From contig NZ_JAPZVN010000015.1 in the NCBI RefSeq assembly GCF_027533845.1, positions 90,476 to 154,475 of the forward strand: a stretch of 64,000 bases of DNA, in the 5' to 3' direction. Below, in pieces: positions 36,968 through 45,808 of this stretch; position 1 is the first letter of the stretch; each line of letters starts with the position of its first letter. Made by a program: the position numbers and the translations under genes. Under the pieces are notes generated by a model. The model ran no database searches. It was not told the origin of the DNA and saw only the letters and a list, made by a program, of their open reading frames with translations. Origin of the DNA: Streptomyces sp. RPT161. GTDB taxonomy: Bacteria; Actinomycetota; Actinomycetes; Streptomycetales; Streptomycetaceae.

Positions 36968-37765
36968 TTGCGACCAGTGATTCTCGTGCACGGCCTGATG
37001 GGCACCGTGAACACGCACTACGGACCATGCCAGGAGTTGTGGACCCATCCGGTGGTCACGGTCGACCTGCCCGGCCACGGGGCGGACGCGGAGTTGCCGA
37101 GCCATCCGGCCGCGGTCGCCATCGACCGGGTCAGAGCCGCGGTCAGGGCTCAGCCACAGCCTCCGCTGGTGGTCGGGCTCTCCTACCTCGGCGCCGCCGT
37201 CGCGCTGCGCGCCTCGGAGGCCGAAGGCAGCGGCGCGGTGCACGGTGTCGTCCTCTCCGGATACTCGCTGATCGTGGGGCCGGGCACGCTCGGTCGCTGG
37301 CTGACCGCGTTCACCGACATGGCCGCCGACCAGCAGCGCACCCGGGCGCACTTCGCGCGAGTGCACGGGCCCGGATGGGAACGACTGCTCACCGCCACGA
37401 CGACGGAGCTGAGCGACGGGTGCCTGGTCCTGCCTCAGGTCGAGGACATCGAGCGGCTCAACCTGCCCGTACTGCTGATCAACGGCGCACTGCTGGAGAA
37501 CGAGCGGCTCGCGGTGCAGCCGGCTGCCAAGGCGGGCGCCGACGTCGCGGTGGTCGCCGGCGCGGGACACCTTGTGCCACCGGACAGCCCGCGAACCTTC
37601 GTCGCCGCGGTCGAGGAGTTCTCCGCGCGGATCACCGAGCAGCGCACCACCTTCCATGAGCGCAGGCGCGCCACCGCCCGTGCTGCCGGGCACAAGGCCA
37701 AGTCGCCGGCAGAACCGGCCGGACAGGACGAGCCGGTGGCCGCGGCGCACGGAGATGCGGCGTGA
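36968..37765 (+). CDS. tsrI: TsrI-like alpha/beta-hydrolase: leader removal and quinaldate macrocyclisation
   Basis: A 265-residue alpha/beta-hydrolase with a TTG start behind AGAGAGGA. The nucleophile is Ser72 in VVGLSYLGAA, and His201 lies in AGAGHLVPP. The N-terminus begins directly with the oxyanion strand RPVILVHGLMG. By position and fold it matches TsrI. In thiostrepton biosynthesis TsrI cuts the leader peptide and uses the freed N-terminus to open the quinaldate epoxide, closing the side ring. Here the attacking residue would be Ala1, not Ile1, so its pocket may differ. The last 40 residues are a charged, probably flexible tail. The stop overlaps the next start by 4 bp. Confidence 0.88.
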   Translation: MRPVILVHGLMGTVNTHYGPCQELWTHPVVTVDLPGHGADAELPSHPAAVAIDRVRAAVRAQPQPPLVVGLSYLGAAVALRASEAEGSGAVHGVVLSGYSLIVGPGTLGRWLTAFTDMAADQQRTRAHFARVHGPGWERLLTATTTELSDGCLVLPQVEDIERLNLPVLLINGALLENERLAVQPAAKAGADVAVVAGAGHLVPPDSPRTFVAAVEEFSARITEQRTTFHERRRATARAAGHKAKSPAEPAGQDEPVAAAHGDAA

Positions 37766-40428
37766 CCGGCCGACCGGAGGAGGGCGCCCGTCTCGTGCCG
37801 CACGGAGTGGTCCGCGTGTGCGGCATCCCGGTCTCCGTACTCGGCGAGCTCAGCTCGGGGAAGGTCAGCGAGCTCGCCGACGAGCTGAACCGGGTGGAGC
37901 AGACCTGGAGGATGCGCGCCCCCGCTGTCGCCGACGCGCTCACCGATGTGGTACCGACGCTGGCCGACCGCAGGCAGCGCAGCGAGGTGCTGTCCCTGCG
38001 CCGCATCCTGCACAAGGCCGGCGAACTGACCGAAGCCGGTCTTCGGCCGATCACCGGGCTGCCCGAAGCGGCACAGATACCCGGGCTCACCGAACTCGTC
38101 GCACTCGCCGCGGCCCGCGCCGAACTCGCCGAGCGTCTCGTGACCGGCTACGACCAGGCCTGGACGACCGAGCAAGGAGTACTGGCCAAGGTCGCCGCCC
38201 GGAGTGAGTTGCGCACCACCGCGCAGCTCACCTCGGCCGGCATGTTGCACAACCTCGACAGGTTCGCTGCGGACGTGACGGGAGGCGACTCGCGCGGCAA
38301 GCGAGCCCGCACCACCGAAGCGACTCTGGTGAACCTGGTCAGTCGGAGCGCGCTGAAACCGTCACCGTTCGGGCAACTCGTGCACACCCGGCCACTGTTG
38401 ATCGACGACGAGCCGGCCGCACGGACCCTCAGGGCCGATGAGCGGCAGTCGGTCTGCCGGTTGCCGCGTCAGCTGGTGAGCTGGGTGGAGCGCAGCCTGG
38501 CCGGACACCCCACGCTCGCCGGCACCGTCGTGCTCCGCCGGGCGCCCTACGCGGCGGCGTCGGCCAAGGGTGTCGTGTTCATCGTCAGGGGCCGGGACGG
38601 CACACACACCGCCGCCGCGGTGGAACGGGTCGTGCGGGTCCAACCGTCGCCGGTGCTCGACGCCGTGCTCGCGCTACCGGCCGACGAACCGATCCTCGAA
38701 CAGGAGTTGCGGAGGCAGTGCGCCGAACTGCCCGGTGCGGACGGCGAACTGGACGGCCTGATCAACCAGGGTGTGCTGGCGCGGGACCTGAACATCGGCG
38801 AACAGGAACCTGATCCGCTGTCGCGGATCGCGGAGTGCCTGCGCGATGCCGACGAAGGCCTTCGTGCCTGCGTCCGCAGGTTGGCCGAGGTGGAGGCACG
38901 CTTCGGAGTCGAGGACACCGACGGTCGCAGCGAACTGCTCGAAAGTGCCCGTGCTGCCGTCGCCGAGCTGGCCGGACTCTGCGAGGTACCGCTGCCGCCG
39001 CTGGACGCGGCGCGGACCCTCATCTACGAGGACTCGGTGGTCACCACCGCGCAGCGTGAACCCCGCGACCGCTGGGAGCGGCACCTGCCCGCACTGGCCA
39101 CGATGCACCGACTGATCCCCCTGTTCGACGATGACGCCCACGTACGGGCGATCGCCGGGCAGGTGGTTCTTGAGGCCTTCGGCCCGGGGCCGCATCGCCT
39201 GCTGACGCTGTACTCGGCGATGTCCACACCGAAACTGCGCGGCCTGCTGACCGCGCGGCTGGTGGACGTGACCGCACCGGTACCCACCGAGCTGCGCCGT
39301 ATCCAGGACGAGATCCTGCAACAACCCGAGACCGGTCCATCCCGGGTGGAGGCCGCACTCGACGGTGCACGACTGGCCGAGATCGCGGAGCGCAAGCCAC
39401 AGTGGATGTCCCACTGGCCCCGGGTGCACTGGCAGGTACAGCGCTACTCGGCCGAGCGGGGTGAGCGGCTGGTCGTCAACGGCGGCGCCACCGGCTACGG
39501 GCGGGCGATCTCCCGGTTCTGCACGGCCTACGCGATCGCGTCGCGGCCCGCGACCGGCTTCACCGAGGCCGTCCGCGCCGACATCGCGGCCGACGACGAC
39601 CCGGCCGCCCCGCTCACCGACCTTTCCGCTGTGCTGGGCATCAACGCCAACGTTCACCCGCCGTTGCTGGGCACGCACCTGCGCTACCCGTGCGGCACGC
39701 CGAACGACTGGGGCGGCGCCGGGATCTCGCTCGAGGACTGCTGGGCCGAGGTCGATCCAGCGACCGGACGGCTGCTGCTGCGCAACGGGAAACAGGGTCC
39801 ACCGCTGCGGCTGGTGACGCTGAACTTCCTGCTCAACGATCTGGCGCCGCAGCTGTACCGGTTCCTGAACTTCTTCGGCATCGGCAGCCTGGGCAACCTC
39901 GCCTGGTGGGACCGGGTCGACCAGCGCGCGGGGCGCGGCACGGAGGTACGGGCCTACCCGAGACTGTGCCTGGACAACGTCGTACTGGCCCGCAGGACCT
40001 GGAAGATCCCGCGGGCCGAACTGCCCGACCTGACCCATGTGGACAATGCGGCGGCGTTTCGCACGGTGCGGGCCTGGCGACGCTCGCTCGGCCTGCCGGA
40101 GCAGGTCTTCTGGCGGTCCTTCACCATCCCCGACCCGCTGGTCGCGGTGTCCGAAGAAGAACGGGAGCGGCTGACCCGGACGCTGGTGAGCTTCCCCAGC
40201 GCGGCCGAACGTAAGCCGGCCTTCCTCGACTTCACCAGTGTGACCAGCGTGCGCACCTGGCAACGCGCCATGCGGCGGGCCGGGGATGAGCTGACCGTGC
40301 AGGAATGTCTGCCCGCACCCGGCGAGGAGAGCGCCGACGTGGCGGTGCCGGACGGCGGTGCCGCCGGAGAGCTCGACCCGCCTCCCACCCGTGAGTTCAC
40401 CATCGAGACCTCAGGACCTGCGCGATGA
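37762..40428 (+). CDS. tsrJ: LanB-type dehydratase, glutamylation domain (TsrJ-like)
   Basis: An 888-residue LanB N-terminal-type protein (lantibiotic dehydratase, tRNA-Glu-dependent). Typical segments are the KPSPFGQLVHT-like block at about residue 200, the HWQVQRYSAERGERLVVNGGATGYGRAISRF region, and the C-terminal YPRLCLDNVVLARRTWKIP and RKPAFLDF motifs. In thiopeptides this large subunit glutamylates Ser/Thr side chains of the azole-containing core, and a separate small protein eliminates glutamate to give Dha/Dhb. It starts at a GTG overlapping the tsrI stop and overlaps the next gene by 4 bp. Co-translation with the elimination partner fits a split LanB. Confidence 0.92.
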   Translation: MTGRPEEGARLVPHGVVRVCGIPVSVLGELSSGKVSELADELNRVEQTWRMRAPAVADALTDVVPTLADRRQRSEVLSLRRILHKAGELTEAGLRPITGLPEAAQIPGLTELVALAAARAELAERLVTGYDQAWTTEQGVLAKVAARSELRTTAQLTSAGMLHNLDRFAADVTGGDSRGKRARTTEATLVNLVSRSALKPSPFGQLVHTRPLLIDDEPAARTLRADERQSVCRLPRQLVSWVERSLAGHPTLAGTVVLRRAPYAAASAKGVVFIVRGRDGTHTAAAVERVVRVQPSPVLDAVLALPADEPILEQELRRQCAELPGADGELDGLINQGVLARDLNIGEQEPDPLSRIAECLRDADEGLRACVRRLAEVEARFGVEDTDGRSELLESARAAVAELAGLCEVPLPPLDAARTLIYEDSVVTTAQREPRDRWERHLPALATMHRLIPLFDDDAHVRAIAGQVVLEAFGPGPHRLLTLYSAMSTPKLRGLLTARLVDVTAPVPTELRRIQDEILQQPETGPSRVEAALDGARLAEIAERKPQWMSHWPRVHWQVQRYSAERGERLVVNGGATGYGRAISRFCTAYAIASRPATGFTEAVRADIAADDDPAAPLTDLSAVLGINANVHPPLLGTHLRYPCGTPNDWGGAGISLEDCWAEVDPATGRLLLRNGKQGPPLRLVTLNFLLNDLAPQLYRFLNFFGIGSLGNLAWWDRVDQRAGRGTEVRAYPRLCLDNVVLARRTWKIPRAELPDLTHVDNAAAFRTVRAWRRSLGLPEQVFWRSFTIPDPLVAVSEEERERLTRTLVSFPSAAERKPAFLDFTSVTSVRTWQRAMRRAGDELTVQECLPAPGEESADVAVPDGGAAGELDPPPTREFTIETSGPAR

Positions 40429-41426
40429 CCGGAACCGACCTGACCTGGCTTTCCGCCCACGTCTTCTACCACGGCAACGCCGATCAGCTGGTCACCGAAG
40501 CAGTGCTACCGATGTTCGACGAGTTGCTGTCGCAGGGCCTGCTGCGCAGGAGGTTCTTCCTGCGCCACTGGGAACGCGGCCCGCACTTGCGGGTCCGGCT
40601 GCAGGTCGAGGGCGAGCGCGCCGAGTGGGTGCGCTCGTGGGTGCAGGACCGGATCACCGGCTACCTCACCGAACACCCGGGCCCAGCCGAGGTCGATCCC
40701 GAGCGGCTGCTGGCCTCACTGCGCAAGCTGAGCCTGCTCGAGCACGGTTCCGATGCCGATCCCGAGCTGCACACCGCGGAGCCGGCGAACACCCTGCGCT
40801 GGATCGACTACGTCCCCGAACTGGCCAAGTACGGTGGCCCGGCCGGCGTCGCGATCGCCGAGGACGTGTTCGACGTGAGCAGCATGCTCGCCGGACAGGT
40901 CCTGCGCCAGGTCGGCAGTGACAACGCCCGACTGGGCATCGCCCTGCAGCTGCTGTTGATCACCAGCCGGTCGCTGGGTCTCGACGAGGCCGCCAGGATC
41001 GTCTTCCTGAGGTCCTATCAGGAGCGCTGGCAGGGCTACCTGCCGGACGCGCCGAAGATGTTCGCCGCCTGGGCACGGCAGTACGACCACCAGCGAACCC
41101 AGTACGAGTCGCTGGTCGCCGACCTCGTCGAGGGGAGGCCCATCGGCAAGGGACTCGGCGAGCACTGGGAACACACGATGGACGCAGCGGTGGCACAACT
41201 GCGCCCGCTGGTCGCCGACGGCAGCGTTTGGCCGTCCGATGTGGACCGTTCGGCGCCGCCGTTCGTCGCGATCGCCGCGCTGCTCTGCCAGTACCTGCAC
41301 ACCACCAACAACAGGATGAACGTCCGTCCGCAGGGCGAGTGCTTCGTCGCTTATCTCGCCCACCGTGCGGTCACCGAGAGCGTGTCCCGTCCCCATGCCC
41401 TGGCGGACGCGGCGAGGAAGGACTGA
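40425..41426 (+). CDS. tsrK: LanB C-terminal/SpaB_C-type elimination protein (TsrK-like)
   Basis: A 333-residue protein of the thiopeptide-type SpaB_C family: WLSAHVFYHGNADQLVTEAVLPMF at the N-terminus, then FFLRHWERGPHLRVRL near residues 44-59 and the C-terminal YLHTTNNRMN block. This is the glutamate-elimination half of the split LanB system that produces dehydroalanine and dehydrobutyrine from glutamylated Ser/Thr. The next gene is a paralogue in the same superfamily. I assign elimination to this one from gene order and because it keeps the HxxNRM-like motif typical of LanB C-domains. Confidence 0.85.
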   Translation: MTGTDLTWLSAHVFYHGNADQLVTEAVLPMFDELLSQGLLRRRFFLRHWERGPHLRVRLQVEGERAEWVRSWVQDRITGYLTEHPGPAEVDPERLLASLRKLSLLEHGSDADPELHTAEPANTLRWIDYVPELAKYGGPAGVAIAEDVFDVSSMLAGQVLRQVGSDNARLGIALQLLLITSRSLGLDEAARIVFLRSYQERWQGYLPDAPKMFAAWARQYDHQRTQYESLVADLVEGRPIGKGLGEHWEHTMDAAVAQLRPLVADGSVWPSDVDRSAPPFVAIAALLCQYLHTTNNRMNVRPQGECFVAYLAHRAVTESVSRPHALADAARKD

Positions 41427-41430
41427 CGCG

Positions 41431-42534
41431 ATGTCGACCGGCAGCCATGGAGATCTCACCGTCAACGTGCCGTGGTCGGTGCAGGAGGAGGTCCTGCTCG
41501 ACGTCGCGGCGCCGACCCTCGACCATTCGGTCGAGATCGGCGAGAGCCGGAGCTGGTTCTACCTTCGGGAGAGTTTCGACGGCAGGCCGTACCTGCGGCT
41601 GCGCTTCGACACCGACAGCCCGTCCGTGGCACGGCGGCTGTCCGCCCGGATCAGCGAGAGTGTCGGTCCGGCCGTGCGGGAGAACCTGTTCGAATACCGG
41701 CCCTACAACCGGGAACACGACTGGCTCGGCGGCCCGGCCGGGGTCGGGCTCGCGGAGTCGTTCTGGTCCGAGACCACTCCCCTCGCACTGGAAGCACTTC
41801 GCGCAACGCGAGGCGACCGGGCCCTGCGGATGGCGCTGACCTTCGATCTCCTGGTGTGCAGTGGTGCACTGCTCGCCAGCAGGCTGCCACCCAGCATCGG
41901 CAAGCACGGCTTCAAGGCCGGCTACCTGTCCTACCTCGCCACCTTCGAGGGCTACATGCTGCTCATCCGGGACCCGGAGGGCACCAGGGCCCGGCACGCG
42001 CAACGTTACGAGGCGAACCGGGACAAGCTCCGGCCGCGGCTGCGCGGCCTGGTCGAGGGCATGCACGACCCGGACGGCGACCTCGCCGACCTGCCGCCGC
42101 TGGCCGCGCGGTGGGTCACGACGCTTCGCAGCTACCTGCCTGCTATCCAACAGGGCTTCGACGAAGGCCGGTTCTTCCTCTACGCGACGCCGAAGAGCAA
42201 CGAGGTCGCCAAGCTCACCGCCTCACCGGACGGGCTGTACCGCCGGCCGAAGGTTCCGTGGCTGGCCGACCTGCCCGAGCCGCCGGTCGCCGGCATCCAC
42301 CGGGCCATCGCCGACAACCAGTACTACCAAGGCATGATCCGCGAGGACCGCCGGTTCCTGGCCTCCCGGCTGGCGCAGGCCTACGTCAACTGGCACCTGT
42401 TCCGGCTCGGCTTCCAGCTGGCCGACCGTTACACGCTGTTCTACCTGGTGGCGCGATCCTTCGAAGAGGAGTTCGATCTCGACGCGGCCGAGCTGATCCG
42501 CTCAGTGCGGCCGGAGGCCGAGGTCGCCGGATGA
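41431..42534 (+). CDS. tsrL: [4+2] cycloaddition enzyme forming the central six-membered ring (TsrL-like)
   Basis: A 367-residue SpaB_C-superfamily protein with a good ribosome site (AAGGACTGACGCG) before the ATG at 41431. It shares SWFYLRESFDGRPYLRLRF with the elimination proteins but has the longer helical C-terminal half (HGFKAGYLSYLATFEGYML, YYQGMIREDRRF, FRLGFQLADRYTLFYLVARS) seen in thiopeptide pyridine synthases such as TbtD. It should join two dehydroalanines (from Ser5 and Ser14) in a formal aza-Diels-Alder reaction. In thiostrepton-type compounds the leader is not expelled at this step and a dehydropiperidine results. The stop overlaps the next start by 4 bp. Confidence 0.87.
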   Translation: MSTGSHGDLTVNVPWSVQEEVLLDVAAPTLDHSVEIGESRSWFYLRESFDGRPYLRLRFDTDSPSVARRLSARISESVGPAVRENLFEYRPYNREHDWLGGPAGVGLAESFWSETTPLALEALRATRGDRALRMALTFDLLVCSGALLASRLPPSIGKHGFKAGYLSYLATFEGYMLLIRDPEGTRARHAQRYEANRDKLRPRLRGLVEGMHDPDGDLADLPPLAARWVTTLRSYLPAIQQGFDEGRFFLYATPKSNEVAKLTASPDGLYRRPKVPWLADLPEPPVAGIHRAIADNQYYQGMIREDRRFLASRLAQAYVNWHLFRLGFQLADRYTLFYLVARSFEEEFDLDAAELIRSVRPEAEVAG

Positions 42535-44165
42535 CCACGACACACCCCGCCAGCGCGGCGGTGTCCGGCCCCGCACCACTGGACACGGACGGTGTCGACG
42601 CTTTCGTCCGCCGGTTGCGTGGCACCTTCGCGGAGATCTATCCGGCGAACTGGCAGATCGACTGGCGGAACGTGCCGAGCCCGTTCCGCTGGTACGACGG
42701 CCTGCCCAGGATCGACCTGCCCCCGCTGCCCCGTCAGCTGGTCCGCGGTGACGCGACCGCGGCGGACACGGTCGCCGCTCGTGGCCTGCTGGCCTGGCTC
42801 GGAGCACTGCTGCACGCCGGGTACGGACTGACCGGGGTGCGCTGGTACCCGGAGGGCATCGCCAAGAGCAGTCCCGAAGAGCCGACACCGGTGCATCGCG
42901 ACCCGCACTACCAGTTGCGGCGCGCGGTCCCCTCAGGAGGAGTGACCTTTCCCGCCGAGTGCTACGTCACCGTCGGCACCGGCGACGCCGGGCTTGCGGC
43001 CGGCGTTTACCACTACGACGCGACCCGGCATGCGCTGGTGCCACTGGCGACGGGCCGGCCACCGCTGGGCATCGGGCGGTCCGACGGCGGGGTACGCATC
43101 GTGCTGACCGTGCCGCTGTGGAAGAACCACTTCAAGTACGGCGACTTCTCCTACCGGCTGGCCGCGATGGACACCGGCGCCGTAGTCGGCCAGTTCGCGC
43201 TGGTGGCGCGGCAGTGGGGACGTGGCTGCCGGGTGTCGTTCGGCGTCGACGAACAACTCGTGCTCGCTCAGCTCGGTCTCGACTGCGCGGACGAGGCCGC
43301 GCCCGTGGTGGTGGACATCGGCTCGGGTGCGGAAGACACGGACGCGGCACCGGTGGAAAGGGCGTCGAAGGCGGTCGGCGTGCTGCGCTGGAGGGGAGGC
43401 AGGCAGGTGGATCCGGCGGCGGGTGCGCGCCGAATGCACGCGGCCTGCCTGCTTGCCAGTCGGCCGGGTGCGCCGCTGGATCTTCCGGCGATCCCCGTCG
43501 ACGAGCTGCCGGTCAGCCCACAGGCCACGCTGCCGAGCGTCGTCGACGAGCCGGTCACGGTCGCCGACGCGCTCGCGCGTACCGCGCTGGGCGAGCAGTT
43601 CCGCGGCGAACCGGTCGGCCCCCACGAGGTCGCCCGCTGGATGGCGCAGGTGGCCGCACCGCTGGACTGCGACGTCCCCGGCGCGGGCAGCGGCATCGCC
43701 CATCCGCGGTGTCTGCTGCTGGCACGCGCGGTCACCGGCGCGGCACCGGGCGCCTATCTACCGCTACCGCACGGGGAGCTTGCCGAGCTGGCCACCGGTA
43801 CGTTCAGCGAAGTAGTGCAGGCGAGCCTGTTCGGCTCCTACATGAACTTCCGCCAGGTACCGCTGATCGCGGTACTGGTCGGTGCGGCCGACCCGCAGCA
43901 CGGGGTCAACGGCCCGGTCGCCTACCGGGGGCAGCACCTGCTCGCGGGGCTGCTGGCGCAACGGCTGGCCGTCGCCGCGAGCCGCGACGGCTACTCCGCG
44001 CACCCGGTACTCGGATTCGTCAGCAAGGACCTCGACGAGCCGCTCGGCCTCGCCCGGCGCGGCCTCACCTCCCTGCTGGTGATCGGGGTCGGGCGGTACC
44101 GGCGCGGGCTCTACCTGGAGAGCGGAATGAACCCGGCGACCGGTGTGACTGGGGGCAGGACATGA
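42531..44165 (+). CDS. tsrM: SagB-type azoline dehydrogenase (TsrM-like)
   Basis: A 544-residue FMN-dependent dehydrogenase of the SagB/McbC nitroreductase fold, apparently two concatenated SagB-like halves. The first contains AECYVTVGTGDAGLAAGVYHY and LWKNHFKYGDFSYRLAAMDTGAV. The second contains SGIAHPRCLLLARAVTGAAPGAY and SLFGSYMNFRQVP. It oxidises the thiazolines made by the cyclodehydratase to thiazoles; thiostrepton-type products keep one thiazoline. This is tsrM in the Liao naming; another naming scheme uses TsrM for the tryptophan methyltransferase. 4-bp overlaps on both sides. Confidence 0.88.
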   Translation: MTTTHPASAAVSGPAPLDTDGVDAFVRRLRGTFAEIYPANWQIDWRNVPSPFRWYDGLPRIDLPPLPRQLVRGDATAADTVAARGLLAWLGALLHAGYGLTGVRWYPEGIAKSSPEEPTPVHRDPHYQLRRAVPSGGVTFPAECYVTVGTGDAGLAAGVYHYDATRHALVPLATGRPPLGIGRSDGGVRIVLTVPLWKNHFKYGDFSYRLAAMDTGAVVGQFALVARQWGRGCRVSFGVDEQLVLAQLGLDCADEAAPVVVDIGSGAEDTDAAPVERASKAVGVLRWRGGRQVDPAAGARRMHAACLLASRPGAPLDLPAIPVDELPVSPQATLPSVVDEPVTVADALARTALGEQFRGEPVGPHEVARWMAQVAAPLDCDVPGAGSGIAHPRCLLLARAVTGAAPGAYLPLPHGELAELATGTFSEVVQASLFGSYMNFRQVPLIAVLVGAADPQHGVNGPVAYRGQHLLAGLLAQRLAVAASRDGYSAHPVLGFVSKDLDEPLGLARRGLTSLLVIGVGRYRRGLYLESGMNPATGVTGGRT

Positions 44166-45808
44166 CCGAGACACTGCTGCGGCTTCGCGCCGACGCGTAT
44201 TACATGCCGGTGCCGGACGGCATCTGGATCCGCACCACCGCCGGCTCGTTCACCCTGCGCGGCCCGAACGCCGCCACCTGGGTGCAGCAGTTGGCTCCGC
44301 TCCTGGACGCGGGCGTGCGGCCCGAACAGCTCTACGCGTCGCTGCGCCCCGAACAGGTCGGCTACGTCCGCAAGTTGATCGGCGCGCTGGAGGCCCGGCA
44401 GGTGCTCCGCCGTGAGCCGGATACCGAGGATCCGGGGTTGGCTGAGGCTTTCCCCCAGCAGATGGAATTCCTGCGGCACATGACCCCGGACGCGCAGGCC
44501 GCGCTGCGACGGGTCCGCAGCGCCCCCGTCGCCGTGGTCGGTGACACCCGACGGGCCACCGTGCTCGCCGCCGCGCTGGCCGAGACCGGCTTCGCCGACA
44601 TCGCCGTCGTCGACGGGGAACCTGACGCGGAGCTGCGCGAACTGGCCGAGGAGTACGCGGAGCGTGGAAGGCCGCTGCGGCTGAGCGCCTCGTCCGATCT
44701 GGACGGCCGAATAGTGGTGGGCGTCTTCGGCGCCGACGAAACCGACGAGGCGTTCGCCCTTGCCGATCGTTCCGCCAGCGCCGGGGTCGGCGCATGGCTC
44801 GGGGTCGTGCGAGGCCAGGCGATGCTGCTGAAGGGGCAGTTGCCCGGCTCGGGTACCGCCTGCCTGCGCTGCGCGTGGCGCAGGCTGGTGCACTCCTCCG
44901 TCGCGTTGCCGGCATCCGACGGGCTCGGCCACACCCAGGTCGCCCTCGCCGCCGCCGTACTCGGCCAGGAACTGCTCCAGCACGTCGCGACGCGCGAGGT
45001 CGATCGGCTCGCCGAGGGTGTTGTCGTCGACCTGACGCGGCTGAGTATCTGGCGGACGGCGGTCGACCCGGACCCGGGTTGCCCGGCCGCGGACGTACAT
45101 GCCGACGACCCCGCTCCGGTTGCCCGCGAGGGCCGCTACCCGGATGTGGTGTTCGGCGCGCGTTGCTTCGGACCACTGGTGAGCTGCTCGCCCGGGCAGT
45201 ACCGGCAACTGCCCTTGGCAGTCGTCCGGCTGGAGACCAATCCGGCGGGCCGGGACGCGCCGGTGGCACACGGTGACGGTCCGCTCATCGTGGCCGAGAC
45301 GATGGCTGACGCCCGCCACGAAGCCGTGCTGTTGGCCGTGCGGGACGCCGTCGCCGGGAGCACCGGCGAGCAGCTCGACGTCGGCACCGACCAGGGCGAG
45401 GCACTGGGGCGAGCGTTGCTGCGGTGGGCCGACGCACATCTCGACGACGGCTGGACGCCGGCCGAGCCCGGTTCGGGTGCCCAGGACAGAGCCCGGTTGG
45501 CCGACCTCGCCGGGGACCTGCCGCCAGTCGTTCTGGAGACGCACACCTGCGGTCTGTGGCGCGCGGCGGTCGCCGGGCGGCGACCGCTGACGGGGCTCGA
45601 CGCCGAGCACGCGCAGCAGCGAGCCCTGCTGGCCGCGCTCGGTGCCGCGCAGCTGCCCGGCGAGACAGATGCTCCGATCCCGGCTGCCAAGCCCCGACGC
45701 CCGGCCGCGGCGGACATGGACCGGATCCGCTCGGCGCTCGGGCGCACCGTGCGACCGGTCGGCCTGCCGCCGCTGGTGTCAGGGCACCTGGTCGGAGTGT
45801 CGCTGTGA
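44162..45808 (+). CDS. tsrN: Ocin-ThiF-like cyclodehydratase partner (TsrN-like)
   Basis: A 548-residue E1/ThiF-like TOMM partner protein. The N-terminal 90 residues (IWIRTTAGSFTLRGPNAATWV...GYVRKLIGALEARQVL) have the winged-helix look of a RiPP recognition element that binds the leader peptide. A central Rossmann-like part starts VAVVGDTRRATVLAAALAETG, and CLRCAWRRLVHS carries a CxxC that may hold zinc. It hands the precursor to the YcaO enzyme encoded next, whose GTG overlaps its stop (GTGA). Azole formation at the five core cysteines depends on this pair. Confidence 0.87.
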   Translation: MTETLLRLRADAYYMPVPDGIWIRTTAGSFTLRGPNAATWVQQLAPLLDAGVRPEQLYASLRPEQVGYVRKLIGALEARQVLRREPDTEDPGLAEAFPQQMEFLRHMTPDAQAALRRVRSAPVAVVGDTRRATVLAAALAETGFADIAVVDGEPDAELRELAEEYAERGRPLRLSASSDLDGRIVVGVFGADETDEAFALADRSASAGVGAWLGVVRGQAMLLKGQLPGSGTACLRCAWRRLVHSSVALPASDGLGHTQVALAAAVLGQELLQHVATREVDRLAEGVVVDLTRLSIWRTAVDPDPGCPAADVHADDPAPVAREGRYPDVVFGARCFGPLVSCSPGQYRQLPLAVVRLETNPAGRDAPVAHGDGPLIVAETMADARHEAVLLAVRDAVAGSTGEQLDVGTDQGEALGRALLRWADAHLDDGWTPAEPGSGAQDRARLADLAGDLPPVVLETHTCGLWRAAVAGRRPLTGLDAEHAQQRALLAALGAAQLPGETDAPIPAAKPRRPAAADMDRIRSALGRTVRPVGLPPLVSGHLVGVSL